Below, piece after piece: positions 10,860 to 22,400 of a stretch of 64,000 nt of DNA; positions within the stretch are counted from its first letter, which is position 1; every line of letters starts with the position of its first letter. The notes beneath the pieces were generated by a model. The model was given only the letters and a program-made list of their open reading frames with translations. It had not been told where the DNA came from and did no database searches. The stretch lies in the NCBI RefSeq assembly GCF_043290135.1, contig NC_134701.1, positions 97,048,202-97,112,201 of the forward strand, written 5' to 3'. The DNA is from Rhipicephalus microplus (taxonomy: Eukaryota; Arthropoda; Arachnida; Ixodida; Ixodidae). The translations under genes and the position numbers were made by a program.

Positions 10860-11940
10860 AAAATAACATATGTGTGGCTGCATGTTGACGTGAAGACCAA
10901 ATCATCAGTGCGTGATAGGATTGGATCAAACGGCTCTTGAGCATTTGACAAAAATCTTCGTCTTTTGCAAGTCAATAAACAAGGATTGTTGGTTGTTCTC
11001 CGGAATCTCATGTATACTGCAATGGCGCTACTGGTGATGGTGAAGTGCTGCAGGCGTTCTGAAGTCAACTCGTACCGCGTTAAGAAGAAAGCCATTGGGC
11101 TAATAAAATATTGTACACAAGAAAAGCGGAGGTTAAAAAGGTGAAAGGAATAAAGTTGGGAGCTTTTTCTTAGCAAAAACAGCACAACTGGGCATCTCAT
11201 TTTGACAAACTTTAACCGATCAAGACTATTTCAGCAAGATCTTTGCAAAAGTGTTCAAAGAATTTACTATACAGAATCCAAATCACTCTCTCAACTATGA
11301 AAGACTTTTTATTTTCTGGCGACCAGAAGCATAAGTACAAGCTAGGGTTTCAACATTGACGCTCAAGAATTATTCTTTTTCGTATGCTTCGCTTATTAAC
11401 CTTACCAATGAATGAATCATCAAAGACAATGATGAATGGCATTTCAAAGCACTTGCATTATAACGGTGGAATTGTTTTAAAAACCTCTTGAATATTATCT
11501 CTGGAACAGTTATGTTAGGTTTGGTGATGACACATTCACTCAAACAAACGGTGTCTTGGTTGGGTATAAGTTAGCTCCCAGCTTGAGTACCATATTTCTG
11601 GGCAGTGCAGATAGAACACGGAAAATTATTAGACGGTGTGGTCGCAAGGCTGCTCTGCTATGCTGATGAATATATTATTGAGCGTTCGAGTGTAGAGAAA
11701 TGGAGTCGTTCAGGAAGAGAACTTCAGATGTGTTTAATTCGGTTGACAAGGGGCAGACGTTCACTTCAAAGGTTCCAAATGACAATGACCTGTAGTTACT
11801 CAATGACAACTTGAATTTGCAACCAAGTCAAATTTCTTGGTAATAATCGCCATGTGCAGAGAAACTACTACTGAGCTGTGTTTATACTGATTATGTGATT
11901 GTCAAAAATGCTATGGCAGGTTTTAATTGCGTAACATTGC
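10860..11940 (+). mobile_element. Penelope-like element remnant with RT motifs
   Basis: About 10950-11150 resembles the conserved N-terminal segment of Penelope RTs (KNLRLLQVNKQG, where the family has an ADK-type motif). 11490-11615 is open in one frame and reads FGDDTFTQTNGVLVGYKLAP then SLSTIFLGSADRT. 11605-11814 continues with VVARLLCYADEYIIERSSVEK, where the family's YVDD is decayed to YADE. Later residues NDNLNLQPSQISW fit the downstream RT region. Many stops and frameshifts; no endonuclease part was found here. The assignment rests on motif order and my memory of the family. Confidence 0.6.
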
Positions 11941-13431
11941 CCTGTGTCACCTATAAATAGTACGAAAAGTTGTGCAGCTGTGTTTTTTTCACGAAGTCCA
12001 GGAGAAACCCGTGGTTCGGACTGTAAATTCATCGCCGAAAGGCATGTGACATGGTGTTTCTGCTTGAGGTCGGCCTTAAAAAAATTTGTTTCTACTTAGA
12101 ACCAAGCTTCTGTATCGCCAACTGGCCAACTGAATGATGATGAGTATCCTGAATTTGCTTTTGAAACATCTAACACTGAATTAAAATGTTTAAACTAGAA
12201 AACTATCCTGCTAGTGAATGGGGAACAAAGATCAATTCCTTTTCAAAAGTGCCTGTGATTTCGTACGAACGTGGTAGGGAATCGCGTCACGCGCTCATTT
12301 CGTCGCGAACAGTACCGGTGAAAGTTATGACACTAAAACAAGTTTTCTGAACACTCTAGAAAATATCTTGTCTGAAGCAAGCGTATTCGCAGTAATGGAA
12401 GGTTCGACAGTGTCTCCATAGTAATTAGGGTTTACTGTCTGGAACAAGCAGGGCGGTGTTGAAACATTTCTGGCCCGGGTAAGGTACGGACCATAGTTAA
12501 AAATAGCGGGCCTGGCTCGGGGGGACCGGAGCATTTAGTTTTCGAGTCGGGTTCGCGAGTCAGAAAGTCAGAGCAACATTTTACTTGTACATATAACATA
12601 TCTCTCATAGGAGGTACCCCTTCAGTAGAGTGCTCTGGAATCTCCTCTCGTTCTTTTATGTAAGTATGTATGTTTTGTACAAAAGTAAAAATAAACTGAA
12701 ACAGAATTGCAACTGCAAAGTATGGTTATGTGCCGCTGACCTAGGCGTCGAGCAGGAGAAGGACGGGGTATGCGCTGTTTCCACCATCTTGGATGTTGCT
12801 CCTATTACTTTGATTGCGTAATTGCTGAAGGCACACCCTTATTCTCTCCTTTCCACGTAACATCTTTGGTGGAGGAGCCAGGTATATCTGAACGCTACCA
12901 CGGTACATCGCAGCACACGTCTTAAGCAATCCATCTTGTATTCAGGTGGTACCATTGACACATCCTCTGCTATGCGAACTGAACGCAGCCCAGTCGTTGC
13001 GACTCGTGTGCAATATCCAAACGCTTTAGGCCAAGGTGATAAAGTGCACGTGGAAATGTGCCTGATGAACGACGTGAGAGCCAGAAAAACCAACCGGTCG
13101 CAGCCAAGAGTGATGATCGCAAACGTGGGCTACTGTGTACATCAAGAGTATGGCCACTGTGGGGTTCCACAAGCGCTATGAGGAAATGACCCATTATCCC
13201 AATGGACATCTAGACACCAATGGACGTCTACGAGACAACCGCTTCGGGATGTCTCGGTCGTGGGCTGGTCGTCCGCAAATCGCCGATTGGCGTCCAGCGG
13301 ACTTCCGCAGGACTCTAAGGCGCATACTGATTGGTGATACAGCGGGAATCCTGTGGGTGTGCAGGGCAGACAAGTGGATGTTCAACGGACATATAGGGCG
13401 TTTTATTGTATGACTTTTTTCATTACCCAAT
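11941..13431. other. Intergenic, nothing recognised
   Basis: No coding domain, tRNA or known repeat was identified. Short open frames here show no conserved motif. A CCAATGGACATCTAG-like phrase recurs near 13195-13230, and related words occur in the inverted-repeat arms that flank E2. Confidence 0.45.
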
Positions 13432-13545
13432 CTCCACTAAATAAGCATTGGGTAAATCACAGACCATTAGTGGACACCTAGTCGACAATTCATTTTTATT
13501 TATAACGCTTGCTTGGTGCATCTGGTCATATATGATAGAGGAGGT
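13432..13545 (+). repeat. Left arm of an inverted repeat flanking E2
   Basis: The stretch CATTGGGTAAATCAC...CATTTTTATTTA...GGTGCATCTGGTCATAT is matched, in reverse complement and the same order, by 18772-18875 on the other side of E2. About 160 bp of spacer remains between this arm and E2. Before E2 inserted, the arms and spacer would have formed a fold-back sequence. Confidence 0.6.
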
Positions 13546-13690
13546 TCGGTGGGAACACAAGTACAAACAAAACACAAATGGTGTTTGTCTTCTTTTGTTT
13601 ACTTCCATGCAGCAACAGGACATGACAAGTACTATTTGTGCCTCATTGGTTCCCGTGTTTGTGTTTGCACCACACCTCTTCTATCTATAT

Positions 13691-13828
13691 TGTTACGGGT
13701 AACTTATTTAATAAATAAATACGAGGCACTGTGCTCGGCGAACAAGATGGCGACAGTTCATAAACAACCAGCCACCAACGTCGTCTTTCTCTTTCTTCCA
13801 GACAGGCTGTGCCGGCTGTTGCGTATCA
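13691..13828 (-). repeat. 3' LTR of E2
   Basis: 138-bp LTR almost identical to 18633-18771. The minus strand just upstream reads CCACCGGGGGGTTA, the polypurine tract that primes plus-strand synthesis, immediately followed by the TG of the LTR. Confidence 0.95.
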
Positions 13829-14676
13829 TAACCCCCCGGTGGTAGAAGCACCGTCTCGGTGCTTGAGCGACTCGGATGCGGTAGAAGGAGGGTGATAGGG
13901 CTTGAGTCGAGCTATGTGCACGATGTCACTCGAAGGTGACGATGATGACGTTGAATCGGCTGGAACGATCTCGTATGTAACGTCAGTCACCTGGCGAACG
14001 ACGCGGTATGGTCCAGTGTAGCGTGACAGCAGTTTTTCAGAAAGCCCTACACGCCGAGTGGGGGACCAGAGGAGGACAAGGGAACCAGGTGAAAAGTGCA
14101 CGTTTCGATGATGGGAATCGTAGAGCTGTCTTTGGTGCTCCTGTGAAGCCTGCAGGTGGCTGCGGGCGAGTTGGCGTGCGTGGTCGGCTCGCGCGATGGC
14201 TTCGCCGACATACTCAGTGACCGAGGGCAGCAAGGTGTCAAATGGTAGGGCGGGTTCTCGGCCATATAGAAGATGGAATGGTGAATAGCCGGCAGTGTCG
14301 TGACGTGACAAATTATATGCGAACGTCACAAATGGCAAATGAACGTCCCAGTCCCGGTGGTCGGCCGCTACGTATTTAGAGATCATGTCGGTTATGGTGC
14401 GGTTGAGGCGCTCCGTAAGACCGTTCGTTTGTGGATGGTACGAAGTGGCAAACTTGTGCTTGGCAGAGCAAGAGCGCAGGATTTCATCAACGACAGCTGA
14501 TAGGAAGGTGCGGCCCCGGTCAGTGAGAAGTTGGCGTGGAGCTCCGTGTACTAAAATAATATCATATACCAGAAAGTCCGCCACATCGGTTGCGCAACTC
14601 GTCGGAAGTGCTCGTGTGATAGCGTACCGTGTCGCATAGTCAGTGGCGACAGCGATCCATTTGTTGCCTGAGCTGG
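13826..14676 (-). pseudogene. pol: E2 integrase core and C-terminal part (frame-shifted)
   Basis: After the 23-bp duplication the native frame continues with ATDYATRYAIT, HGAPRQLLTDRGRTF and QTNGLTERLNRT, covering the DDE triad. SRYTGPYRVVRQVTDVTYEIVP forms the GPY/F C-terminal domain, and a short tail ends next to the 3' LTR. The domain itself is intact but cut off from the upstream frame. Confidence 0.88.
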
Positions 14677-16926
14677 AGATCGGGTATGGGCCAAGCAGGA
14701 GATCGGGTATGGGCCAACTCGAAAAAAAGGTTCGATGGGAATGTCGATTGGCTGAAGGAAACCAGCTGGTAGGGAAGATGGCTTTTTGCGGCGCTGGCAG
14801 GGTTCACAAGCGGCGACGTAGCGTCGAACAGAGCGGGCAAGACCAGGCCAAAAGAAACGACGACGTACACGGTCGTATGTGCGAGAGACGCCCAAGTGGC
14901 CCGCCAAAGGAGCGTCATGAAGTTGGTTGAGAATAGTCGCACGAAGATGTGCTGGTATGACGGGGAGCAAGTCATGGCCATATGGATCGAGGTTACGGCG
15001 ATACAGGATGCCGTCTTTTACCAGGAACATTTGTAGAGATGCGTCTCGAGGCCTTGACTCAAGTTTGCCAATGATGGTTCGCAGGGAAGCATCCAGGCGT
15101 TGTTCGTGCCCAAGGTTGAGTAGCCGCGTCAAAGACAGAAGGTCTGGAAAGGTGTCAGTATGGGCAGCCTCTTCCACGGGGTAGCGTGATAAACAATCAG
15201 CATCTTGGTGTGACCGCCCGGTTTTGTACGTAACGGTGAACGTGTATTCTTGTAATCGTAGGGACCAACGAGCGAGGCGTCCTGTGGGATCCTTGAGTGA
15301 GGCCAGCCAGCAGAGTGCGTGATGGTCGGTGACTACCCGGAATGGACGCCCGTATAAGTATGGGCGAAACTTGGCGACTGCCCACACGAGAGCGAGACAC
15401 TCACGTTCCGTGATTGAATAGTTGCGCTCGGCTGTAGATAGTAGGCGGCTTGCATATGCTATAACACGGTCATGACCGCGTTTATGTTGCATTAGCATTG
15501 CCCCGATGCCATGCCCACTAGCGTCAGTGCGAACCTCGGTTGGAGCTGATGGATCAAAATGGGCTAAAATCGGCGGTGTTGTAAGGAGCGTCGTGAGCTG
15601 GCAAAAAGATGAGGCTTGATCAGCGCCCCAGAAAAACGGGGTGTCCTTCTTCAGGAGGTTTGTGAGTGGGCGTGCAATGATGGCGAAGTCCTTAACAAAC
15701 CGTCTAAAGTAGGAGCACAAGCCCACAAAACAGCGAACGTCCTTTGTTGACTTCGGAACAGGAAAGTCCGTGACGGCGCGAATTTTCTCGGGATCCGGGC
15801 GGATTCCTGCGGCATCGACGATGTGGCCAAGTATGGTTATTTGACGACGAGCAAAGTGGCATTTCGACGAGTTCAGTTGAAGTCCGGCTCGACGAAAAAC
15901 TTCAAGAATCGGCGATAAACGCTTGAGATGGGAGTCGAATGTGGGCGAGAAAACGACAACGTCGTCTAAATAACATAAGCAGGTTGACCATTTAAACCCT
16001 TGGAGCAACGAGTCCATCATTCTTTCGAATGTGGCCGGCGCATTACAGAGACCAAAGGGCATAACTTTGAAGTGATAAAGCCCGTCTGGAGTGACGAATG
16101 TGGTCTTCTCACGGTCCATCTCATCCACAGCGATCTGCCGATAGCCAGATCGAAGGTCGATAGTGGAAAAATACTTAGCACCGTAAAGGCAGTCTAAGGC
16201 ATCGTCAATTCTAGGCAACGGATAAACATCTTTCTTCGTAATTTTGTTGAGATGCCTATAATCTACACAAAAGCGCCATGTTCCATCCTTCTTTCTGATC
16301 AGGACGACAGGAGAAGCCCAGGGGCTACAAGAGGCTTCGATTATGTCCTTTGCAAGCATCTTTTCGACGTTCTGTTGTATGACTGTGCGCTCGGACGCGG
16401 AAACACGGTATGGACGTCGGTGAATGGGACTCGCGTCACTGGTATTGATGCGATGAGTAACAACACTCGTTCGGCTTAAAGCCGTGCTGGCGAAGTCGAA
16501 AATGTCTCTATAGGACTCCAGGACGTGACGAAGGGCTTCGGCTTGATCAGGAGCGAGGTCTGATGGTACCATGTGGTCAACGTCGATGCCTGATGAACGT
16601 GTTAGAGTTGGTTCATTGTCTGAGGTGCAGCAATCATCCCTTCTGAAGGGTTCAATCGTATGGTCTTGTGGAGCAGTAATTTCGGCCAGGGAGATACCTT
16701 GTGGAAGAATTTGGGCAGTGAGGGCAAAATTGACAATAGGAAGGCATGTGCGGTTTCCAACGATTGTCAAAATGGTGTGCGGAACAGCGACGCCATGTGT
16801 AAGCATCACGGCATGAATTGGTGCCACCATGTAATCGCCGTCAGGTACAGGTGGTGTAGAGAAGAGGTCGATATGTGTGACACAGTTAGGCGGAAGGCGT
16901 GCGAAATCAATGCAGCAAAGGCGACA
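14551..16926 (-). pseudogene. pol: E2 reverse transcriptase, RNase H and integrase N-part
   Basis: RT motifs FCVDYRHLNKI, MPFGLCNAPATFERMM and YLDDVVVF are all present. RNase H shows RTDASGHGIGAML, TERECLALVWAV and DHHALCWLASLKDP, ending ADCLSRYP. The integrase zinc region follows (LAGHLGVSRTYDRV, CEPCQRRK). Near 14677-14722 a 23-bp tandem duplication and a small loss of the GxDLLG motif break the integrase core, so the last residues of this frame are out of phase. RT and RNase H look catalytically complete. Confidence 0.9.
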
Positions 16927-17376
16927 TTAAGGTGGGTTGGTCAGATCAGCAAGTAGAGGCATTTCAAGGTCAAGACAGCCGGCTGAACAATCTATACGGG
17001 CCGAGTGAGCGATTAGAAAATCCATGCCTAGAATTACTTCATGAGGGCAATTTTCTATAACGGTGAAAAGAACAGCAGTGCTTCTATCAGCGATAGTCAC
17101 ACGGGCAGAGCACATGCCAATAATCGCGGCAGTTCCCCCGTCGGCGACTCGAACGGCTCGGTTCAAGGCGGGTGTGACAACTTTCTTTAGGCGGCGACGA
17201 AGAGCAGCACTCATTATGGATACATGCGCGCCGGTATCGATCAATGCGCGCACAGGTACATTGTCTAATGTAACGTTCAACAGATTCCGGGTCGTCGGTA
17301 ATGTTACACGAGGATTTCTTGCAGAGGTCATCGTCAATGCAGCTTCACCTCCAGAAGCTGCACTGCCTAGTTTTCC
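16927..17376 (-). CDS. pol: E2 protease part of Pol
   Basis: In the -1 frame relative to gag, beginning at the GGAAAAC slip site (17370-17376) and giving a GKLGSAASGGEA leader. The aspartic protease is recognised by ALIDTGAHVSIMS and the EVILGMDFLIAHSARID flap/C-terminal motif. A TAA at 16927-16929 stops the frame before RT. The same frame is open on both sides of it, so this is one nonsense change in an ancestral PR-RT polyprotein. Confidence 0.88.
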   Translation of the reverse strand, partial: GKLGSAASGGEAALTMTSARNPRVTLPTTRNLLNVTLDNVPVRALIDTGAHVSIMSAALRRRLKKVVTPALNRAVRVADGGTAAIIGMCSARVTIADRSTAVLFTVIENCPHEVILGMDFLIAHSARIDCSAGCLDLEMPLLADLTNPP

Positions 17377-18599
17377 GGTCGGGGGCGCTGCGAATAGGTC
17401 GGAGATGCAGGACGGCGTTGTGGGGGCGAACGAGATTGATGGCGAGCAGGGGATGGTGAGCGGGCGTAGCGAGGTCTCGTCAGAGGTGCGGCAGAATCAG
17501 AAGATGTGGTCGGCATAGGGGAACCAAAATCAAATGTTGAGGACGACTGGTGGTCAGAAGTGGCTTGGGTAGGAGGCCCATAGCGTGCCGGCGGAGCCCA
17601 GTGATTGCGGCAGTGGCGAGCAATATGACCGACACGTCGGCAGTTGAAGCAGATGGGCTTGTCGTCCGGTGTACGCCATTCGGACAAATTGCGCTGTCGA
17701 GAGTAGTTGGACCTAAATCGAGGAGCGGATGGACGACGATAAAAAGGCTCGGCAGAGTAGACTGGTTGAATGGGGTGTAGGCCGACGTTCGATAATTCTT
17801 GACGAACGACGGCTTGTATCAGTGAGATCGTGGTCGGTGAAGGATCAGGCGTTGGAAATGAAGTAGCTACTGGTTGGGCTGCCTCGACCTCACGACGAAT
17901 GATGCGGGCGAGGTTGTCACATCGGGGAACTGGGCGGACGGAGTCATCACAAGAGGAAGTAGCAGCTGTGTTCGGCAGGCGCGTGATACCGTGGGTGACG
18001 CGGCGGGCTTTCGCCTGTTCTAGACGGCGGCACTCTGTCAGGATCGTGTCGATTCTCGTGACATTATTAAAAACCAGCAGGTTGAAGGCATCGTCAGCAA
18101 TCCCTCTGAGGACATGGTTAACTTTTTCTTCTTCTGACATGCACTGGTCGACCTTGATACAAAGCGCCAAGACGTCAAGAATGTATTAGACGTACGATTC
18201 AGTAGACGTCTGGGCGCGAGTGGCGACAGTCTTCTTGGCAGCGAGCTGACGACCAGATGAATCGCCGAAAAGATCACAGATCTTCGATTTGAAAAGATCC
18301 CAGCTTGTGATTTCGGCTTCGTTGGTTTTGAACCATGTCCGCGGCGTGCCGTCGAGGTAGAACATAACATTGGCGAGCATGAGCGTGGGATCCCAGCGGT
18401 GGGTAGCACTGACTCGCTCGTACCGGTGCAGCCAGGAGTCAACGTCGATGGTGCCGTCAGCGGGGAAAGTTCCAGGATCCCGCAAGGGTGGCAGGGTGAC
18501 GTAGGTTGTCGACTCGGATCGAGAGACCGGTGGGGATGAGCCACTGGCAGTTGAAGTAGCCGAAGAGTCCCCGGTGTTGCGACCGCTGCGCGTCTCCAT
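17367..18599 (-). pseudogene. gag: E2 gag, one internal stop
   Basis: ATG at 18599. The N-terminal part has the gag helices (VDSWLHRYERVSATHRWDP, then GTPRTWFKTNE). One TAA at 18186-18188 interrupts an otherwise continuous frame that resumes with VDQCMSEEEKVNHVLRGI. The CCHC knuckle CFNCRRVGHIARHC lies at 17610-17651, followed by an Arg/Ser/Pro tail. The frame ends Pro-Glu-Asn-stop within GGAAAACTAG. Apart from the single stop it is full length (about 410 codons). Confidence 0.9.
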
Positions 18600-18610
18600 C
18601 GAGGTACGGG

Positions 18611-18628
18611 AGTCGTCCACCTCCACCA
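18611..18628 (-). promoter_or_regulatory. Putative tRNA primer-binding site of E2
   Basis: Minus strand TGGTGGAGGTGGACGACT follows the LTR after a 4-nt gap (TTAT). The first 11 bases resemble the E1 site, and the gap length is the same in E1, E2 and E4. Confidence 0.65.
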
Positions 18629-18632
18629 ATAA

Positions 18633-18771
18633 TGTTACGGGTAACTTATTTAATAAATTAAATACGAGGCACTGTGCTCAGCGAACAAGATGGCGACAGT
18701 TCATAAACAACCAGCCACCAACGTCGTCTTTCTCTTTCTTCCAGACAGGCTGTGCCGGCTGTTGCGTATCA
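18633..18771 (-). repeat. 5' LTR of E2
   Basis: 139-bp LTR, TG...CA on the minus strand, ending GTTACCCGTAACA. AT-rich TTTATTAAATAAG near the 3' end can serve as the polyadenylation region. Its partner is at 13691-13828. Confidence 0.95.
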
Positions 18772-18875
18772 ATATGACCGGCTGCACCAATTATTCATTG
18801 TAAATAAAAATGACCGTCCAATTATGTGCCCAATAATGGGTGGTGATTTACCCAATGGATATCTGGTGGATTTTG
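18772..18875 (-). repeat. Right arm of an inverted repeat flanking E2
   Basis: Reverse complement of the left arm at 13432-13545, with shared words ATTGGGTAAATCAC, CATTTTTATTTA and GGTGCA(G/T)C(C/T)GGTCATAT. It begins directly at the E2 target duplication. Confidence 0.6.
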
Positions 18876-19668
18876 CACACCACTTCCAATAAGAACTCAC
18901 GGACTACGGACGTTAAATAGACTATATAACGTTCTGCAGCTTTTCACATTTATTTATTCATACGAAAAACATGTTTGTATGCACAGCAAACTGCAATATT
19001 GCAACTGTCAATAATTGAAAAACATCATGGCTTATGCCATCACATGTCCTTTTTTGTTCAAAAGTCGGCCTTTTTCGTGTACGAATGATAGTCCTCAAAC
19101 ACATGCTTCATTCATAAGAACTGAAAACCACAAGTCGACCATTTGGATGAAAATGGTGATGTCTTGCATAATGAAGACACAAACTGCATGTCTCCAAGAT
19201 GCTATGATGTGGCCGCCGACTATCTGTCTCCTCGTAGCGTCGTCATGTATGTGTTCCATCTGTGACCGTGCTGTATGTATTTGATATGTAAACGTCACGT
19301 ATGGCTTCCAACTCTCATAATTTTGCCACCAATACACTACTCAAGTATGTGTATTGTATGTGTCCTATAAATAGCCTGCCTTTATGCAGACCAGAAATAA
19401 GGCCAGTTTATAGCCTGATTTTGTATTAGCCTGTTGCCATCATTCCGACGATAGGATGTGACATATCCGTCTTAAGTGGGACGGTGTAGGTTGATGTCAT
19501 TACAAAGCAATGCAACGTCGGGTGGGCACTCTTGGTAACGGACATACCACGACGCCACCTTAGCACGCACACGCACACCGCATGGAAGGAAACAAGGACA
19601 GCCCGATTAGTTAACGAGAGGTTTAAACACCGAAAAAAGCCCAAGGAACCAATATTGTAATTCAGCAA
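18876..19668. other. Intergenic, nothing recognised
   Basis: AT-rich sequence with no recognisable domain, RNA gene or named repeat. Confidence 0.45.
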
Positions 19669-19860
19669 AGTCACTTGTTCGGTGAGTTGGTTCAGTCTTA
19701 ACGAGCTTATGGCGCGAAGAAAAAAAAACGTAAAAAGGACAAGCTTATAGTTATCCCGTGTTTTTTTTGCACCATAAGCTCGTTAAGACTGCTTGTCCTT
19801 TTCTCATGTTTTTTTTGCGCCAGAAGCACGTTAAAAATGAACCAACTCACCCAACAAGTC
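19669..19860. repeat. Fold-back (inverted-repeat) element
   Basis: The left arm (about 19669-19740: ACTTGTTCGGTGAGTTGGTTCA...GGCGCGAAG...AAAAGGACAAG) pairs with the reverse complement of about 19790-19860. Arms are about 70 bp with a spacer of about 50 bp that repeats part of the arm (CATAAGCTCGTTAAGACTG). No coding potential. It may be a MITE, or an end fragment of a larger element. Confidence 0.65.
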
Positions 19861-20823
19861 ACTCTGCTGATATCCTGTATTGTGTTGCGTAATGGAGGCT
19901 GTTATAGGTGGAATGTATATCAACAAGCATGTGAAACTGCAAAATTATTTATTTAATTTCATTTGCACTGGACATTTTAGAGACTTTACAGACAATATTG
20001 GAACAGGTAACGTACATCAGCTGGTGGTTGAAGAAAAAGAAAATTAAAAGATCAGCCTTAACCCAACAAAGCTTCAACATAACATTATCATTGTACACGT
20101 TCTTACGTTTTAAGCCCTTTTCTAAGTAATGTATAGTATATTCATTTCTCAAAAACACAAAACCAACGCTTTATGAAAGAAACTCATCAAGACAGTAACT
20201 TCTGATCAGAAGGCTCTTTTCAAGGCATTTGAACCACTACGAAGAGTATACTTAGATAAGCTTTGCACACCCAAATTAGCCATCTGTTGTATAATAATAT
20301 GTAAAGTATATCACCGTGAATTGTAGGACTTAATAGGTTAATAACAAAAGTATGCAGCTTTACAGAGTATATAAGACCGAACAATTGTAACGTCAGAACC
20401 ACCTCCCGTGGTTATTATTGAATATTCCAATAAATTAGGAATGTAATATTATAGTAAATTACTAATGTGACAAACGCCATCAGTGCACTGACAGAGATAC
20501 CTGGTTGACACCAAACTGCAGTACATGGCATCCATCATTGAAAGTATCACTACAGCTCACAATCAGCAGTACACTTAACGTAACCCTTGACTGCTGAACA
20601 GAAGGCCGCGTAATTGAACCCTGCTGTGGTGGCCGCAATTTTCTTCGAAAAAGAAAGACTTGAGGCCTGTCTGCTTAGACATGGGGGCACTTCCCAGGCT
20701 GTCAAAATTTCTGAAGTCCTTCACCAAGGCATGCCTGATAATCATATATTGTGGTTTTGAACGCGTGCAACCCCGCAATTTTAAATGCGAAGCATTTCTT
20801 AGTGAACTTCGGTGACTTTGAGC
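19861..20823. other. Intergenic, nothing recognised
   Basis: AT-rich, no supported feature. Confidence 0.45.
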
Positions 20824-21027
<204 letters not shown>

Positions 21028-21039
21028 CTACGACTTTCA

Positions 21040-22400
21040 ACTCTCCTGGCCGTTTTGATAACGGTATCAATACCAAACTTGGTATGACACAACATGACTG
21101 TATGTGGAACATATATGACCAGTCATAACATGAAAATCATGACATGTATGTCATGAATGCCATGATTTACATTTCATGATCCTGCAGCTCTTGCGGTGCT
21201 TTCGTTCACATGGCATGCTGCAAAACTGGTATGATATTGTCACGTGCTTGTCAAAAAGAAAGACAATGACAGTTGTGCATGTGCCATGAAGTACAATGAA
21301 ATGGATGAAAAAGGAAAACTCTCTTGCACGTTCTAATAAAAGAACCTACCTGCTTCTGGTGTCTCGGTTTCTGTGGCAAGACCTCTGTTTTGACGTCGTG
21401 ACATTATGACATGATAGCATGGCGAGCACAAGCGACAGACCCTAACATGAAAATCATGACATGCGTATCATGTAACAACATAAGTATATGCCACGCTCAT
21501 GATGCGCTCACGGCCGTTCTGCTAGCGTCATATATTGCAAATTTGGTATTACAATACGTGAATGAATAGCGAATGTATGTGACTCGTGCAAACAAGATAA
21601 ACATGAAATATGTGTCATGTAACAACATGAATACACGCGACGCCCATCATGCGCTGGCGGCCATTTCGTTAGCTTAACACATGCCAAATTTAGTATCATG
21701 TGACGCCAATGAATGACGAAGGCATGTGACTAGTGCAAACATAATAGTGAGATGCGTGTCATGTCAGAACATCACTACATGCCACAAAATACATTTTGAC
21801 GCGACGCCGTGCGCGTGCTCGCCGGCGCTCATTTCGTCGCGTCACGCCAGCATTGCCACGCCAGGCGCAAGTCCTGCCATATACTCGCAGGCGCGCGCCA
21901 CGCTGGTTGCTATGAAGCATGCACGTTTCAGCGTGTCCGGCATCGCTCTGTCAGGAAAAAAAGGAGACGCAGTGTTGTCTGGGTAATGCATCTGCGCGAA
22001 ACGCAGCATGTCGCATTTAGCACCGACGGACGCTGGTCACGCCTGGCGTCAGACAATAGAGTGCTCACGTTTCGCTAACTTAGCTTCGTCGTGTCCAGCG
22101 TGCGCGAGTGTCAATGCTACATTGAATTATATTGGGCCCTTCATGATGCGCTCGCAGCTGTTGTGCTAGCTCCACATATAATAAATTTGGTGTTACGTGG
22201 CGTCAATATATGACGAAATATATGACTGGTGCAAACATGATAATCCTTTCATGCGTGTCATGTAAAAACATGACAGCATACCATGCTCTTGGCGTGCCCA
22301 CGGCTATATTGCTAGCTCCACATATACTACATTTGGTATCACGTGTCGTGAATATATGATGAAAATAAACGACACATGCAAACATGTAAGACATCTTTTA
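21040..22400. repeat. Diverged satellite-like tandem repeat, period about 147 bp
   Basis: Anchors of the form AAATTTGGTAT(C/T)A occur near 21074, 21222, 21538, 21686, 22183 and 22329; adjacent pairs are 146-148 bp apart. Between anchors recur GTGACT(C/A)GTGCAAACA, GTGTCATGTAA(C/A)AACAT and ATCATGCGCT. A GC-rich block at about 21790-22130 interrupts the array. The TATC array at its left edge may be part of the same mobile family. Confidence 0.65.

Larger units (their letters stand above)
13691..18771 (-). mobile_element. Complete Ty3/gypsy retrotransposon E2
   Basis: Two nearly identical short LTRs (13691-13828 and 18633-18771) differ by one substitution and one 1-nt indel. A 4-bp ATAT target duplication flanks them (13687-13690 and 18772-18775). 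Inside, on the minus strand, lie a primer site, gag, protease, RT-RNase H, integrase and a polypurine tract. Total 5081 bp. The near identity of the LTRs points to recent insertion, yet the coding region holds two in-frame stops and a 23-bp duplication. Confidence 0.95.

Noticed and set aside
12936..13209. Small open frames on both strands near 13 kb as a host gene
   Set aside because: No domain, no splice evidence and equal openness on opposite strands.
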